Below, one piece after another: positions 1-20,171 of a DNA stretch of 64,000 bases. The translations under genes and the position numbers were made by a program. The DNA is from Apostichopus japonicus (Eukaryota; Echinodermata; Holothuroidea; Aspidochirotida; Stichopodidae), in assembly GCF_037975245.1 (NCBI RefSeq), contig NC_092563.1:8937001-9001000 (forward strand). The letters run 5' to 3'. Below the pieces are notes generated by a model. It saw only the letters and a list, made by a program, of their open reading frames with translations, was not told the origin of the DNA and searched no databases. Numbering within the stretch: the first letter of the stretch is position 1; each line of letters opens with the position of its first letter.

Positions 1-2550
1 TTACAGTGTGGTATTCACTACTCATAATATTGCTTTCAACTTTTATTTTGCACAGATTTGGTTGTACTGATATCTCATCCCCGACCACCAATGGAGGGAG
101 TATGTATGAGGTTAACAGAAGACATGTCTAGACGATTTTCTTAGCAGTTAACTTGTTACCGACAATAATCTTGTCTTTCACTCTAACATATCATGAGAGA
201 AAATTGCGTTGGCTGCTATACGTTTAAGCAAAGACAGGCCATTGACTTTTCACTGCCAGTCGTAGTCGAAGGGATGTGACGCTCGAAATTCTTTATCACC
301 TCATTACTTCATTAAATAACAAATAAGAAGGCGTGTTTCTTGGTTCTGGAAGTTGTGTTCAAGATAAGTTCTCATAGTAAAACATATAACCGACCATATT
401 CTTCTTCCTGTTGTAACTTTTGCTGTTATGGATTTCTGTGTAAGTCTTAACGAAAAACCCATTGGATATATGAGAATCAGCTATTTTATTTGTAATTAAC
501 AATCAAGATTAAATTTTTGACGGTATCAAGTTGCACATTAAAGCATTATATAGGTAATCCTACTGTTTGTGGAAAGCAGTTCAAGGGGGGAATTCTAATA
601 GGGAAACTTCTGCATGGTTTTATTGAGGTCTTTACCAAACTCTAAAGAGGATGTTCTTCATGTGGATTATGAGAGTTTCAAGTACATATTGTTTGAAGAA
701 GAGTGACAGTAGTATATCATTCTAATCAAGCAATACCTCCCTGCTTGAAGGATGCTCTAGAAAGCATGGATTATCTTTAGTTGCATCAGAGCTACAAAGG
801 GAGAGTCATCATTCCAGTTAAATTTCCCCATGCAGGGGGTAGGAAGTGGGGGTGGGCACACAACATCAGAGGGACATTTTCTCATTCCACAACCACCACT
901 CGATAAGCTATAAACCGATACACACCGGCCATATCACTTAAATATGATGTATGATGTGTTAGTATGTTATCAATACTATTTATTGAGATTGTTAATTGTT
1001 AAACGTGCTATAAAAAGATATGGGATGCCATTTAAAAATAGCATGTACAGACAGTGCCCCCCCCCCAGGCTCCTACCTCCCAGATCCCATGTATAATCAT
1101 TTTTCACTCTTTGCCCAGTCTGATATAGATTCAGAATATTGTGTTTGTGCATGACTATCATCCAATTTCATGTTTTGATTTTTACTATATTAACTTTCTT
1201 TTAACAAACTTTTCTCTACAAGAATGACATATTTAAAGTGTGAGAAACATGATGAGACAAAAAATCTAGCATATTGCATCCTGCTCTGTCCTATTTGCTT
1301 TATTCTTTCCCTTGTTTGGCTTTGTTTTGTTTCCTGTATGTTTGCAGCTCTTTTGAAGAGGGTATCGTTCTAATATATCTTTTCTAATTTGAACCACTTT
1401 TGTCCAATAAGAAACATTCATAATAAGAAACAACGAACCTTTATCACTGGAATTGCCTGGAATGCCATTTGTCTATACAAATGAAAATTTGCTTCACGCA
1501 TGGCCATCACAACGGGGCTTAGGGGGCAGGGGGTGGGGGAATGGCCCTCCACCTTGTTGAGAGGGAGAAAACCTTGACGATTGAGTGACAAAAATAAGGA
1601 AGGGTAAAAAAGTAAACAATAAAGTAGTAATGAAAGTCAATAAATAGGTGTCAAGCCCATACGGAGAGGGTTGGGGCAGTGTTGACATGTTCAAGGTCAG
1701 AGAAGTATCAAGTCCAGCTACTTCATGGTTGTTATTAGCAAACAAAAATATTTTGGAACTCATCACAGATAGGTCACAGACTTAAGAAGACCCCTCCCCA
1801 GGACACAAATTCGATAACTTACCATCCCAACTCCCCCCCCCCCCCTTATCCGTAACTTGAAAACACCCTCGGTTCCCGTCCTATAATGAGCTTTACGCAC
1901 GGATGAAATTTCATATTGCCTAGGCAACTCTCGTAGACCCATGAAGTACAGTTACCATACTTGCCAAAACTTACCCACTGTGTGTTAGGGAAATACGGCA
2001 ACAATGAAGTTTGGACTCCTAAAGTTCGTAATATTTTACCTCTGCAATTATCATTTTTTTGTTGTAGCTGTTGCATTCCCTATCCCGTACCCGCCCTCCG
2101 TTGGGAGGGGGGGTTAGGTTTATACTATCCCTTCCCTCTGTAAAGATGACTATGAACACAATGTAGTTGCCGAATACAACATGCAACATATACGGAGGAT
2201 GAAATAGCAGCAATCACAACAAAAACATGATTAACATCTTCTACAGATGGAAGACTTGTGTCTTTTTCTTCTTCTTTTTTTCCCCTTCTATTTTTTGTTT
2301 TGCAGCAACGCACAACATCTCATTTATTTCCTGTAACATTTAACTCTGATGTATGCATCTGCTCTAATTATTGATATTATGAACTCAATTGCCTTTTGAA
2401 TGTCGAAATGCTTAAATTTTATGCGGGACAAAAGATGCTATGAAGTATTTGCGGACATTCTGTACCAGGACATTTCGTCCGATGGGACTATATTTGCTGT
2501 GAGGGTGGGACACAATTTTCAGCAGATAATGTCCGACCGGACTAAATATG

Positions 2551-2582
2551 CTGGTACAAAGTGTCCGCGGAGACACTTTGTA
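2551..2582. repeat. Perfect short palindrome
   Basis: GTACAAAGTGTC and its complement GACACTTTGTAC face each other across a few bases. Nearby (2450-2640) there are several related GTCC/GGAC-rich words. Function unknown. Confidence 0.8.
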
Positions 2583-2639
2583 CAGGGGGACACTCTGTAC
2601 TGTCACATGGGGGCAGAACTTTTTGTGCCCGAAAGTTCC

Positions 2640-2760
2640 CGTGACACTATCTAAGCGGAGCGCCACCATCAGTTGGCGCGTAGCGAACAAGAACATTTTT
2701 GGCACACAATGCCTCTCAGATTGCCGGAAACGGCACTTCTGAGGCCTTGCAAGTTGCATC
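2640..2760. repeat. Shared MITE hairpin core, solo copy
   Basis: Contains AAGCGGAGCGCCACCATC, then TTGGCGCG and GCCGGAAACGGCA. It is the same core as in the MITEs at 3.1, 5.2-6.7, 28.4 and 29.3 kb, but I could not define terminal repeats here. Confidence 0.65.
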
Positions 2761-3145
2761 TAAACATTCTTTATTTTATAATCTCACGTTTTAGAAATTT
2801 ACAGTTCCCCAAAAATTTGGTAAATTAGAAGAAGAAAAAATTGCAACATCACTTTGAAGGGGAAAAATGGGACAGTATATTTTTTAAGCTGCTATATTTA
2901 GTTACCTTATTTAGTATTTTAACACAGTACTCAGCTACCTCCAGAAAAACATTGTTCAACGACACGTAGGCGGGATAATGTCTCTGTGTCGGGTGAGACT
3001 GCAATTTGTCTCACAAAAAAAGTATAAAATATAACAAAGAATATGATAAACCTGTACTTCTAGGCTTGTAGACACTCCCCCCTCCCCCACCATCCATGAA
3101 AAAGAAAATGTTTCTTTTATACACTCATGTCGGGGATATCCAGGT

Positions 3146-3793
3146 CAAGGGCGGCGGGAGCACTTTTAATCTGGGGGGGGGGGGCACCGCGACATCAAAG
3201 GGCACTTTGCAGAAATTCGATTGGAATGATGCAGCGTTATATTCAGTACCCTTTATAACTCTTATTGTATTATCTTATTTGTATATACACATCACTCCAT
3301 CAACGCCCCCCCCCCCCCCTCAAGCAAAATATGCATACTAGCACTGCAATATCATATGCGCAAATTGGGAAACAAGGAACAAGTTTTCTTTTGAGACAAA
3401 ATGAGGTGAAATCATGCTAGTTGCTAATGTAGGAATCTTCCGAATTAGAGTTTTTTCTTGTTAATATCTTAACAAATTTTTTCCATTCGAAAATGCTTTG
3501 AGTTTGACTCAGAAATTCGTTAAAAGTCACGGGCTTAGCCAGGATTTGCAAAGTTGTATGCACGGCTATCTGAGCGGAGCGCCACCATCGGTTGGCGCGG
3601 AGCGTGCTTTTAGAAAATTTTTGGTTTTACAAACCCCTCAGATGGCCGGAAACGGCCCTTCCCGAGTGTTCATTCTGGTTCCCTGGCCTCTTGCTAACTT
3701 GAGGCACCTCAATTTTTATGTAGAAAAAAAGGCACATTTCTAACCTGAGGAAAAGTGGGGGAGGGGCACGTGCCCCCGGTTCCGCCGCCCTTG
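3146..3793. mobile_element. hAT-like MITE, copy 1
   Basis: A 648-bp element with ends CAAGGGCGGCGGGA and TTCCGCCGCCCTTG, flanked by near-identical 8-bp duplications (ATCCAGGT at 3138, GTCCAGGT at 3794). A G-run follows the left end and a C-run lies inside. The internal core at about 3566-3660 has the GCGCCACCAT..TTGGCGC hairpin shared by several other elements. It is strongly similar to copy 2 at 5841-6499. Confidence 0.85.
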
Positions 3794-3836
3794 GTCCAGG
3801 TATACAATTGACTAGTTAGAAGAAAAAAAATAATCG

Positions 3837-4271
<435 letters not shown>

Positions 4272-4796
4272 CCCCCCGCCTCGTACGCCTATGGTTGGCA
4301 TCATTTGTTGTTTCAAGGTGTCAAGGCCTTTCTCCCAACTCAAACCCCTGTGGGCTACCGGTAGGTTTGCAGGAAATGCCCACATGTGGACTTAAATAGC
4401 ATTAGAGGAAGGGGATGGAAGACTAACACGCATCGATGTTTCGGTAATGGTCCACATTGGTGGCTCGGTGCTAATTAGGCCATTTATTGGGTTTCTTGAG
4501 GCAGCTGTCATCAGAATCTGGGTTTTTGTGCCAATCGATGACCGATAACATGTATTGGTAGATATCGATATCGCGCAGCACATGCACAAGGTTCGTGGTG
4601 TATGGTCGCAACCGTCGCATCGACCATTGCCATGCCATTCTGTATGACCATTCTCATGATTACTACAGATATTGTATTATTCTTATTCTGCCAGATGCAG
4701 ACGAGAAAATTGTGTAACTCTATTTCCCAAATTATTGAACAAAAAATATTAGTGAATCCCACTGACGATTTTTTTTTTACATTTTTTTTACCCCAT

Positions 4797-4925
4797 TCTC
4801 AGTGAGGGGCCAGTGGGGGGCCAGTGGGGGGCCAGTGGGGGGCCAGTGGGGGGGGGGGCAGCCGATTTCATGGGGCCCGCCCCCCCCCCCCCAGGCCCCC
4901 CCCCCCCGTAGCTACGCCACTGTGA
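4797..4925. repeat. G/C-run region with 13-bp GGCCAGTGGGGGG repeats
   Basis: About four copies of GGCCAGTGGGGGG are followed by C-runs and GTAGCTACGCCACTG. The right edge looks like a hAT-like MITE terminus, but a matching left end and target duplication were not found. Confidence 0.6.
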
Positions 4926-5197
4926 ACATGGATTAGTTTTCCGAAGTAGAAACTCCCTGCATGGACCAGGGAGCTCCAATTGGCGTGTCCACTGGTGGAC
5001 TTAGGTTATGGTTGATTGAATATATACTGCAAAATTTAATCAAATCTTTATCATTTGCAGATCAACTTAATATATAGACTGAACGCCTCCTTACTGTGCC
5101 AACGGAATAACTGAGTCAATGATTATTGTAATAATATTTCCATTTAAAGGTCATTTGTGTATAATTCCCCTCAAGTTTAACACATGCTACATATTTC

Positions 5198-6749
5198 CAT
5201 GGGCGGCGATCCTGGGGGGGGGGGGAGGGGGGATATATTCCCCATGAAAATGGGTGGAGGGGATGTAATACACCATATCCCCCCACACACCAAATGCCAG
5301 GGATAAGAATATTTTCATGCCTACATTTATGCATCATCGTGAATGTACGGCTCTTTTTTAGCTCATTTCTCGCCTACCATAAACGCAGTGCGATCTTTTC
5401 AAATAAACCGTCTTTATAAAGCAAGAATAGTTGACTGTAGGCTTCATTGGCCCTATAACAACAAAAGGTATTATTGCGCCCACGGTATTGATATAGTACA
5501 TATATGCACCCTCGTAGTATTCATATCATTGAGGTAAATGAATCATTAAACGCGTTGATTCATATAGGCCCTATAGTAGGCCTACACACGTACATGTACC
5601 CTCGAACAGCTGAGAATCTCATGTTACCAGGGTAATGCTTAATATACGTTTCACCTGGATGCCCTAGCAATCGGTACCTAGGAATGTAACTATGTGTAAT
5701 TGTGTATTGCATGTGTATAGGCCTATAATAGCCTGCATGAGGCCATTTTCTTCATCGAATAATATAAAAGAGCTCTCGAACATTCTAACGTAGCGCCTGA
5801 AACAAGATTGACAGGGGCAACTTTCCCAAAATAACACCCCCAAGGGCGGCGGAAGCACTTTTAATCTGGGGGGGGGGGGCACCGACATCAAAAGGCACTT
5901 TGCAGAAATTCGATTGGACTGATGCAGCCTTATATTTAGTACCCTTCATAACTCTTATTGTATTATCTTATTTGCGTATACACATCACTCCATCAATGCC
6001 CCCCCCCCCCCTCAAGCAAAATATGCATACTAGCACTGCAATATCCAATGTGCAAATTGGGAAACAAGCAACAAGTTTTCTTTTGAGACAAAATGAGGTG
6101 AAATCATGCTAGTTGCTAATGTAGGAATCTATCGAATTAGAGTTTATTTCTTGCTAATATCTTAACAATTTTTTCCATTGGAAATAGTTTTGAGTTTGAC
6201 CCACAGAAATTCATTAAATGTCAGGGGCGTATCCAGGATTTGCAAAGTTGTATGCGCGACTATCTGAGCGGAGCGCCACCATCGGTTGGCGCGGAGCGTA
6301 GAAGAAAGTTTTGGGTTTTACAAACCCCTCAGATGGCCGGAAACGGCCTTCCCAAGTGTTCATTCTGGTTCCCTGGCCTCTTGCTAACTTGAGACACCTC
6401 AATTTTTATGTAGAAAAAGGGCACATTTTTAACCTGAGGAAAAGTGGGGGAGGGGCACGTGCCCCCTCTGCCCCCCCCCCCCCGGTTCCGCCGCCCTTGA
6501 ACACCCGAAATTAAAAAAAAAGTATTTTGGATCCTGATTATGAGATATTTCGGACATGATATCCCTATTTTAAAGTTGGGTAGGCCTATATGCCGCTTGG
6601 AAACCTCGGGAAGTGCCGTTTCCGGCCATCTAGAGGGTTTGTAAATCCCAACATTTTCTTGTACGCTCCGCGCCAACTCATTGTGGCGCTACGCTTAGAT
6701 AGTCAACAAGGTAAAATCCCCCACTCGGAAGTACGGATCGCCGCCCATG
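5198..6749. mobile_element. hAT-like element hosting a nested MITE
   Basis: The ends are CATGGGCGGCGATCC at 5198 and GGATCGCCGCCCATG ending at 6749. They are flanked by a perfect 8-bp duplication CATATTTC (5190-5197 and 6750-6757). A G-run follows the left end. An inverted copy of the shared hairpin core lies at 6600-6700. Without the nested copy the element is about 0.9 kb. No coding capacity. Confidence 0.88.
5841..6499. mobile_element. hAT-like MITE, copy 2, nested
   Basis: A 659-bp element of the same family as 3146-3793, in the same orientation, with ends CAAGGGCGGCGGAA and TTCCGCCGCCCTTG. The target duplication is AACACCCC / AACACCCG (5833-5840, 6500-6507), so it is an independent insertion. 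It lies inside the larger element 5198-6749. Confidence 0.85.
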
Positions 6750-6924
6750 CATATTTCTAAATCGGGATCATATTTTGGAGTTACAATACCCAGCTGTAGA
6801 AATATGTCCAGCAACTAATTCCGGATTCAATTAATGAATTTAAAAAGCACCCCTCACCTGGAATAGTCCTAAGGCTAAATATATCCGTGAAAGCGATAGG
6901 AGATCGTTGTTTTGCTTTCTAGTC

Positions 6925-7075
6925 ACTTCGCCCAACAACCATTTCGCCCAACTGCCATTTCGCCCAACCAGCCTGGTCATTTCGCCCAACCAGCCTGGTC
7001 ATTTCGCCCAACCAGCATGGTCATTTCGCCCAACCATCATAGTCATTTCGCCCAACCAGCATGGTCATTCGATGG
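6925..7075. repeat. 22-bp minisatellite
   Basis: Units of about 22 bp with CATTTCGCCCAACCAGC..TGGT recur about six times and end in an inverted word GTTGTTGGGCGAAGTG near 7076. It is followed by a (TA)n tract at 7150-7194. Confidence 0.85.
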
Positions 7076-7147
7076 TTGTTGGGCGAAGTGTCCTGCTTCC
7101 GTTGTTTTCATGTCCAAATACCTCCTATACCCACCCCCTCACGCACC

Positions 7148-7197
<50 letters not shown>

Positions 7198-7229
7198 TTA
7201 TTTCGACGATGTGGTATATGTAGACAAAT

Positions 7230-7850
7230 TGTTAACTTCCAGATTCTTGTTGATTTGACGAATTAGTTTCAGCTCATCAAAACGTCACTTAACATGTTCC
7301 TTCTGTGCTTCCGTACGCCAATTTACTTGTTCTCTCTGAAGTGAAAAGCAAAAATTATGAACATAAAAACATTACAGCCTCATTTAAAGTTTTTTTTCAT
7401 GGAAATGGCACATAAACCCCAATAATCTTCGTTATAAATTACCTTAGGCATAAAATGAAGTTTGTAGACTTTTAAAACACACTGCTAACTACAGTGGTTC
7501 TGAAGGGACAGACGTCTTAGTACAACACGACAACACGAAAAATGTGCATATTGCCGAGTGGATGAGTTACCTTAATATACGTATGTTACATCTTGACGAA
7601 TATCATCAAACTGTCGAGTATACTTGCACATAGCTTGACAACATGTCAAAAATATGATTTTTGTCGATATGACAAAGTTACGACAATTATCAAATTGTCG
7701 AGTTGGGGCATTGCATGCTACAGATTGACAACACGTCAGCATACGAAACTTGTCTCACTTAAATTGACGATTTGCTGCGTTGCTCATAATTTGACAACAA
7801 TTCAGTAAACATTTAGTCCTATATAGTTCTCCAGAATTGTCAAAAACATG
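7230..7850. repeat. Diverged copy of the 32.5-34.8 kb element family
   Basis: TTCCTTCTGTGCTTCCGTA near 7298-7316 resembles the right terminus of the element at 32506-34795. The following 7560-7810 is rich in TTGACGA, TGTCGAG and CAACATGTC words like its satellite. Heavily diverged; boundaries are uncertain. Confidence 0.45.
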
Positions 7851-8289
7851 GTATAATTAATGTCAACAGAAGGTATTAAAAACAAACTTATTAATACATT
7901 GTTTGACAGTTTTGGAATATGTTTGAATCGTATTACTTTTATTACGACTCTCCTTTTGACTCACAAACCTTTAATTGTGACATAAATTATGGCTTTGACT
8001 TTTACTGAAATCTCACCACCCTGGACGGTTAGGGGATTTAATTCAGTTTTACTCGCGCGGCTATGCATAATTTCATTTCATTATATATTTGATCCAATCA
8101 CAAAAACAGTATACAAACATCAAAGTATATACGAAAACACAAAGCGGATCAGGATGTACAAAAGGAAACCCAATTCCTGTAGCCCGGAGGCCTGCATGTA
8201 CACCCTTACAATAAGAGACTTAGAATTAAAATAAATATATAATATTCACAAATAAAGCCATAAGAAATATAAGAATTAAAATTGACAAA

Positions 8290-8743
8290 TTACACATGTG
8301 ATAAAGCTAAGAAATGTTCCTTAATATTGCACACAAATGACTGGTAGAAATAGAGCAAATTCCTGGTCTCAGGGGGAAGTTCATACCAAATCCTAGGAAA
8401 TTGGTTCAAAAAATTCATTTTTAAAACATTTGTTCTTGCAAAAGCATGATTATAAAAGTAAATTCTCAGTGTGGCGGGAATTTACAGTGATGTTTACAAT
8501 AGCAGGACAAGAAAATTTACCAAAAAGGCACTTTGTAACAAAAAGAACCAAGAGAAGTTTATAACGATAAGTAAAAGAATACCAACCAAGAATACTTAAA
8601 CGAGTACTATATTCCATTTCTTGTCTCCTTTGTCCTAAAATAAAACGAGTTGCACTCCTCTGGACCCCCTCCAGTCTACCTTCATGAGTCAGATTCTGGG
8701 GTCCCCAGGCAGGTAAACCATAATCTAAAACCGGGACAACCAA
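8290..8743 (-). pseudogene. Non-LTR retrotransposon RT C-terminal remnant
   Basis: The - strand reads PVLDYGLPAWGPQNLTHEGR, LEGVQRSATRFI, then after a frameshift near 8455 NHAFARTNVLKMNFLNQFPR and WYELPPETRN. The LDYG-x-x-AW and VQR-x-ATR-x-I motifs are typical of the thumb/C-terminal region of LINE reverse transcriptases (Jockey/CR1-like). The catalytic core and 5' part are absent, so it is a dead 5'-truncated copy. Confidence 0.8.
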
Positions 8744-9429
8744 GGATTTAGCATTTTAAAACCTATAATTTCAGTCATTCGTTTGATACAAGAATACCAG
8801 AAGTCATTGTCTTAAGTTGCAGAAAGTTAGTTGGAGATTAATGTTCATAACGACTTCTTCTCTCCAGAGTGTGAACGTAAAGAATTTTCTATTTCGGTAA
8901 TTTTATCTTTCTTTCTGAAAAGATTAAAGGATTTTGAGTATTCTTTTAGAAACTTTTTTGAAATATAACACGATATGAGCTTTTTTTTCACAGGGTCCTT
9001 GGTGGGAATTTTATGTCCCTCCCAATCCCCCTTTTCTTGGTATCCCCCCCCCCCCGCCACTTTTTTTGTTTTAATATTTGAGCAAGTAAAAATAAATGTT
9101 CACATTGTAGGAACAGAAGAGGGATTCCCTCGTTAGTTTCACAATATATTCCCTAAATATCGTTTATCGTTTTCTCACTTTCCTGTTTAGCTTATGCCGA
9201 TAACTTTTCAAAACGATTTTGATAACATTTGGGCATATGATACAGAACACAACAAGACGGCAATCCATGGAGCTGGAGATCTCATATCCTCCATGTTATT
9301 TATATCAATTAACCTTTGTCCTCGACACTCAAACTCTGCATTATTTAAAATTCGTCTACATATCGTGTGGTTTATGATGCCTTTATCGTACATGTTAACA
9401 AGCAGAAAATGGCTAAAACCAATGTTTAG

Positions 9430-10130
9430 GTTTTTTACCTCTGACCTTAGACCTTTGATATCATCAATCACGCTGGCACATGTTTACATGATCAGGCACC
9501 TACCCACAAAGTTTGAACTTGATACGACTTACAATTTAGGAGGAGTTTGCAACACACTTTTTCGCACAATTTAGGCCAATTTGACCTTTGAACTACATTG
9601 ACCTCGACCCTTAACAACCACAGAAGTATTATTTTAAAATTAGTCCCATCATTTTCTACATATCATGTAGTCAAGTGACTTTCTCAAACAGGTAAAGACT
9701 AAAATCAGTTTTGGGGGTATTTGACCTTTGACCTTGTACGTCACCAATCAATCTAAGACACGAGTTTTCACGGTGAGGCACCTACCCAGCAAGTTTGAAC
9801 GTGATCGGACGTACAGTCTAGGAGGAGTTCACGGCACACTTATCCGCATAATTTAGGCCAATTTGACTTTTGACCTCAATTGACCTTTAAACCTGCCACC
9901 CTCAACACTTAACTCTGTCCTATTTTAAAATTCGTCTCTTCATTCTCTACATATCGACTTTCTCCTACATGTTGACAAGCCAGAAATGGCCAAAAAGGCA
10001 AGTTGTAGGTTTATTGAACTCTTGAATTTTGACGTCATCACAGATCTATCACACGTCCAGTAACGAGTTTACATGGTCAGGCACCTATACCCACTAAGTC
10101 TGAACTTGATCAGACCTACGAGTACGAGAC
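9430..10130. repeat. ~290-bp diverged tandem repeats with TGACCTTTGACC
   Basis: Three diverged units each carry TTTGACCTTTGA, GATCAGGCACCTACCCA and AGTTTGAAC..GAT (near 9480, 9775 and 10078). A perfect inverted DR1 motif is at 9722-9734. Same general family as 29.9-30.7 kb. Confidence 0.7.
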
Positions 10131-12189
10131 ATACTCTTTCTGCTTACTCACACACATACACACACAAATCTTGTTTTCTATTATATAAGCTACAACCGAT
10201 GACATTTCCCTTTATTCTATCCCTTTTGTCTGGACAACCGATGACTATTGTTCTCTATTGGTGACAGGAATTTCTTTTGTCCAATGTCACCAGTTGTGAG
10301 GCCCACACCCACACGCACACCCACACACTTCCTCACACTTATAATTTGGGGTGAAGTAGGCTACAATATCTTATCTCCTTATACATTACATGTTGGGAGA
10401 TGAGATAATAATTAACAAGTATATTAATTGATGGATGAAGACTCAGGTGCAAACCTTATTTTGGCCAATCCCTGATCCTGGGAGCAATCATGACTCAATT
10501 ATTTCACAAATCTAGTCTAGGCAATGCCATTCTAATATAATCAAATTACTTCGTAGATTAGTTACTGATTTAACATTACACGACCCAAAAGTTTTGGTCA
10601 AAATGTTTTGGGTACTCCTTAGTCTACGTGCAGCACCTTATTCACCAACGCAGGCTTAGCCATTGGCGTATATCCCTGCCGGGGGCGGGGCGGGTGTGTG
10701 AGAATATGGGGTATGTATCCCCAACATTTGGCTAGTGTAGGGGGAATGGCCCATGCATATATGTAATCACCCCCCAATGTTAAAGATATGCCGCGTGTGC
10801 CAGAAAGTACATTTTGTCTCCACATGAAAATTGAGGACTTTTAATTAAAATAAAACAAAACAGTGAGCAACTGCTTACCCACTAAAGAGCCTGTGTGAGG
10901 GAATGTGTAAAAAAGGGGGCCTGACATTCCGATCGTTGCAGGATCTTTCTTCAGACTGAGGCTGAATGACAATTTACCGTAACCCCCCCCCTTCACCCCC
11001 GCCCCACGGCGATCGAGCACGCACATCGCGTGTGGTTCGCCACCCGCTCATCTGAAATTCCGTGGTATACCTCACCCCCCCCCCCCCCTTGCAAGTCAAA
11101 AAGTATTCTAACTGCGTTTAGCCATTGGATACCTTCTTCCCAAAATATCGTTCTTCATTGCGAAAAGTTTGTGGAGAAAAGGTTGGTATAGCTTTAAAAT
11201 TTAGCAAATTTGAAGTGTAGAAAGGTGACCACACCAGGGTATAATTACAACTCAGTGTAAATCCGACCACCGCGAAATTCACCTCCGGTTTGAGACAGAT
11301 ATGGCGTACCAACAACCACCAGATCAAAACTTTCTCTGGGGTGTATTTCAAAAGTACAGCTTAGCGTTTATTTTGAGTATAAATACCATGATTCAAAGTC
11401 GTTTTGTCAAGTTTACGTACATTTAGGCTAGGCCTATGCGTACTTAACCATTAACGTAGCCTAGCCTCAGTTAGGCCTGCTGTAACAACATAGTAACAAT
11501 AACACAGGCTATTCCTACCAACCCCTATTTCATTAAACTAACTTTGTAGAGGTATGTGGAAGTATGCTAGTTATGTAATCATCTATTGTTCTCGTGCCTT
11601 GTTGTAATGGCTAGATGGATTGCTGAGGTGGTACTAGAACAGTACACTGTGTGTGGTACAAGGGAAATTACAAGAGAGTTCAGCTCTGACATCGGTTGTG
11701 TTGTGTTCTCTTTGACTGTCTCGAGTCTCTCTCTCTCACCCGACCTCTACAATGGAGCATACTTCCACATACCTCTACCCCCGATATGATAGATAGCATG
11801 GGGGCATAGGAAACTGAAGAAGTCGGTATTTAAGTTAAGTCTCAATCAACAGGAGTTGGATTTTTTAAGCCTAGCATATATGTAAATTTGCACAATATGA
11901 GTTGGGACAATAACAACTTGGTGCCAAACTATAGGCCTACATGTGTTCCCAATCATGCTTTCAACGCAATTCGTATCAAGGCCTACACAGCTTCCAGGGA
12001 AATGGCCAAAATATGATGTATCAGTAAAAAAGAAATTAAAATCTTGTATTTTGAGGCACTTTTATGAAATTTTTACCACTTTGCAATTCTCTGGAATGAA
12101 ACATTATGTATTCTGGGAACATTTGAACTGATGCAGTTCTCAGTTAAATATTTTGAGAGCCCTTATAGAATACCCCGCCACGCAAAAAT
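10131..12189. other. No gene recognised
   Basis: Short C-run-bearing repeat-like sequence at 10660-11095 and otherwise unique-looking DNA. The first PDCD6 exon should lie upstream of 12949, but no stretch here encodes the expected SFLW..FQ-type end before a donor. Confidence 0.5.
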
Positions 12190-12620
12190 GCCCCATGAAA
12201 TCGAGTGGCTACGTCAATATTTCCAAAGGTTTCCCTGGGAGTGGCTATGTTGGCTCTACAGTATCGAGAAGTCTGGCATTATGCAAGTTAAATGTTGAGA
12301 AACTTGAAAATAGTTTCTAAGTCCAGAGGTTCCCCGGGTGGCTACACCAGCTCTGACACATCATTGACCCCAAGCTTTCCTACGAGGGTTTAAAGTTATG
12401 AAAGTTAAACAAAATAAGTCCAAAAGATTCCCCTTGAGTGGCTACACTGGCTCTGGCGGGTACCTTGTCAAATGCCCTTGCATTATTATAATGAGAACGA
12501 CCAATGATTGACCCCTATCTTTCCTACGCGAGCTCAACAAGACAGTTTGAAAGTATTTCTAAGTTCCAAAGGTTTTCCCTGGATTGGCAACACTGGCTGC
12601 GTCGAGAAGTAGTGTTTTAT
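12190..12620. repeat. ~125-bp diverged tandem repeats upstream of PDCD6 exons
   Basis: Blocks with AAG(T)CC(A)AAAGGTT, CCCTGG(G)AGTGGCTAC and GGCTCT(G/A) recur about four times with insertions. The AAAGGTTTCCC words look donor-like but do not follow a PDCD6 first-exon reading frame. Confidence 0.6.
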
Positions 12621-12948
12621 TATGCAAGTACTGTGTGGGCATTGTGTGTAAGTGTGACCATTTAGCCAGCGATACCGTGGACTCACATGTTGGCGGGGTA
12701 TTCTATAGTGTCGTCTGTGTCGTCTGGCAAGGGTGTTGTTCAATAACAACTTCCTGACATGGACGTTAAATGGATGTGTGCCGAGAGATTGGCTTCGGTC
12801 AGCTTGCGAGTCTACAAGCCTCCATGGCTTCTTTCGCGAGTTCCTGCTTGCGGGAAGATCACATATACATACATACATACATACATACATAGTTGTACCA
12901 TCTATTGTTGACTGCCTCTCAACTCATTTGTTTCTCTTTTATTTAAAG

Positions 12949-19449
<6,501 letters not shown>

Positions 19450-19804
19450 AGCTAGTTTTAGTTAATCTACTCTGACAGTACATATGCCTTAGTTGTAAAG
19501 GGATATAAATATATCATACACAGAGTTTCTTTTTTTAACATAACTATGTATATTCAGTAGCTAATCAATTGTCTAATGTCTGAAGTTGTTAAATTCAGTC
19601 TGTTTTAATAATGTTTTGGGTGAGGTTCCTCCATATATGGTGGCCTTCCAGGTACAGCAGCTGCGCCAGGCATCCTACTAGTTAAGTGTTTTGATCTCCT
19701 ATACTTATGAAGGAGTGCTTGATCAATCGTTCACTGTTCTGGTGAACAGATGCCTATATGTGGCAGACATATATGTAGATTCTTAGCAAGAAGCAATCAA
19801 TTAA

Positions 19805-20171
19805 AGGCATTGAAGACTCGCCCCAAACCCTGTGCGGACATCTGAAAAAGTTAACTTTCTGTTGCTTGCAAGTTACGTTTTGTTCGTGTCGCTACAAAAT
19901 GCAGACAGTAATGAAACGTGATAACTTGTTATCTTTAGCTGGACCTGAGATGTCCATCGCTGTATCGTTTATACTGTACACTGTGCTGTGGGTATTGAAC
20001 CCAGCTGTGTGTACTGACTGTACACTAGTGTCTAATTACTGACGGTAGCAAGCTGTGTGTGTGTATTTTCTGGGATCGATGGTGGTGTCTAACACTTCTG
20101 TTATATCTCATTTGAAACTAGATCAGATTACCGGCATTAGACGTTTCTTTTTGCGCGAGTCTTCAAACCCT
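19805..20171. mobile_element. TTAA-type (piggyBac-like) MITE, copy 1
   Basis: A 367-bp element with ends AGGCATTGAAGACTCG and CGAGTCTTCAAACCCT, flanked by TTAA on both sides (19801-19804, 20172-20175). The TTAA duplication and short inverted ends suggest a piggyBac or Kolobok derivative. Non-coding. It lies 355 bp after the PDCD6 stop, possibly in its 3' UTR. Confidence 0.88.

Larger units (their letters stand above)
1..3145. other. No gene recognised
   Basis: AT-rich sequence with C- and G-runs near 1051, 1510, 1835 and 2105. Open frames are short and overlap low-complexity runs. The only structures seen are the palindrome at 2551 and the MITE core at 2640-2760. Confidence 0.6.

Noticed and set aside
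56-107. A possible internal exon with TTTTGCACAG acceptor and ATGAG|GTTAAC end, encoding LVVLISHPRPPMEGVCM
   Set aside because: Only 17 codons, no recognised family and no partner exon nearby; splice-like words alone are common by chance.
976-1161. Short frames around G/C-runs in the first 3 kb
   Set aside because: They run through homopolymers and show no domain, codon bias or splice partners.
12218-12575. TTCCAAAGGTTT words as the end of the missing PDCD6 first exon
   Set aside because: They belong to diverged tandem repeats, lack an upstream ATG frame with the expected helix, and the donor context is poor.
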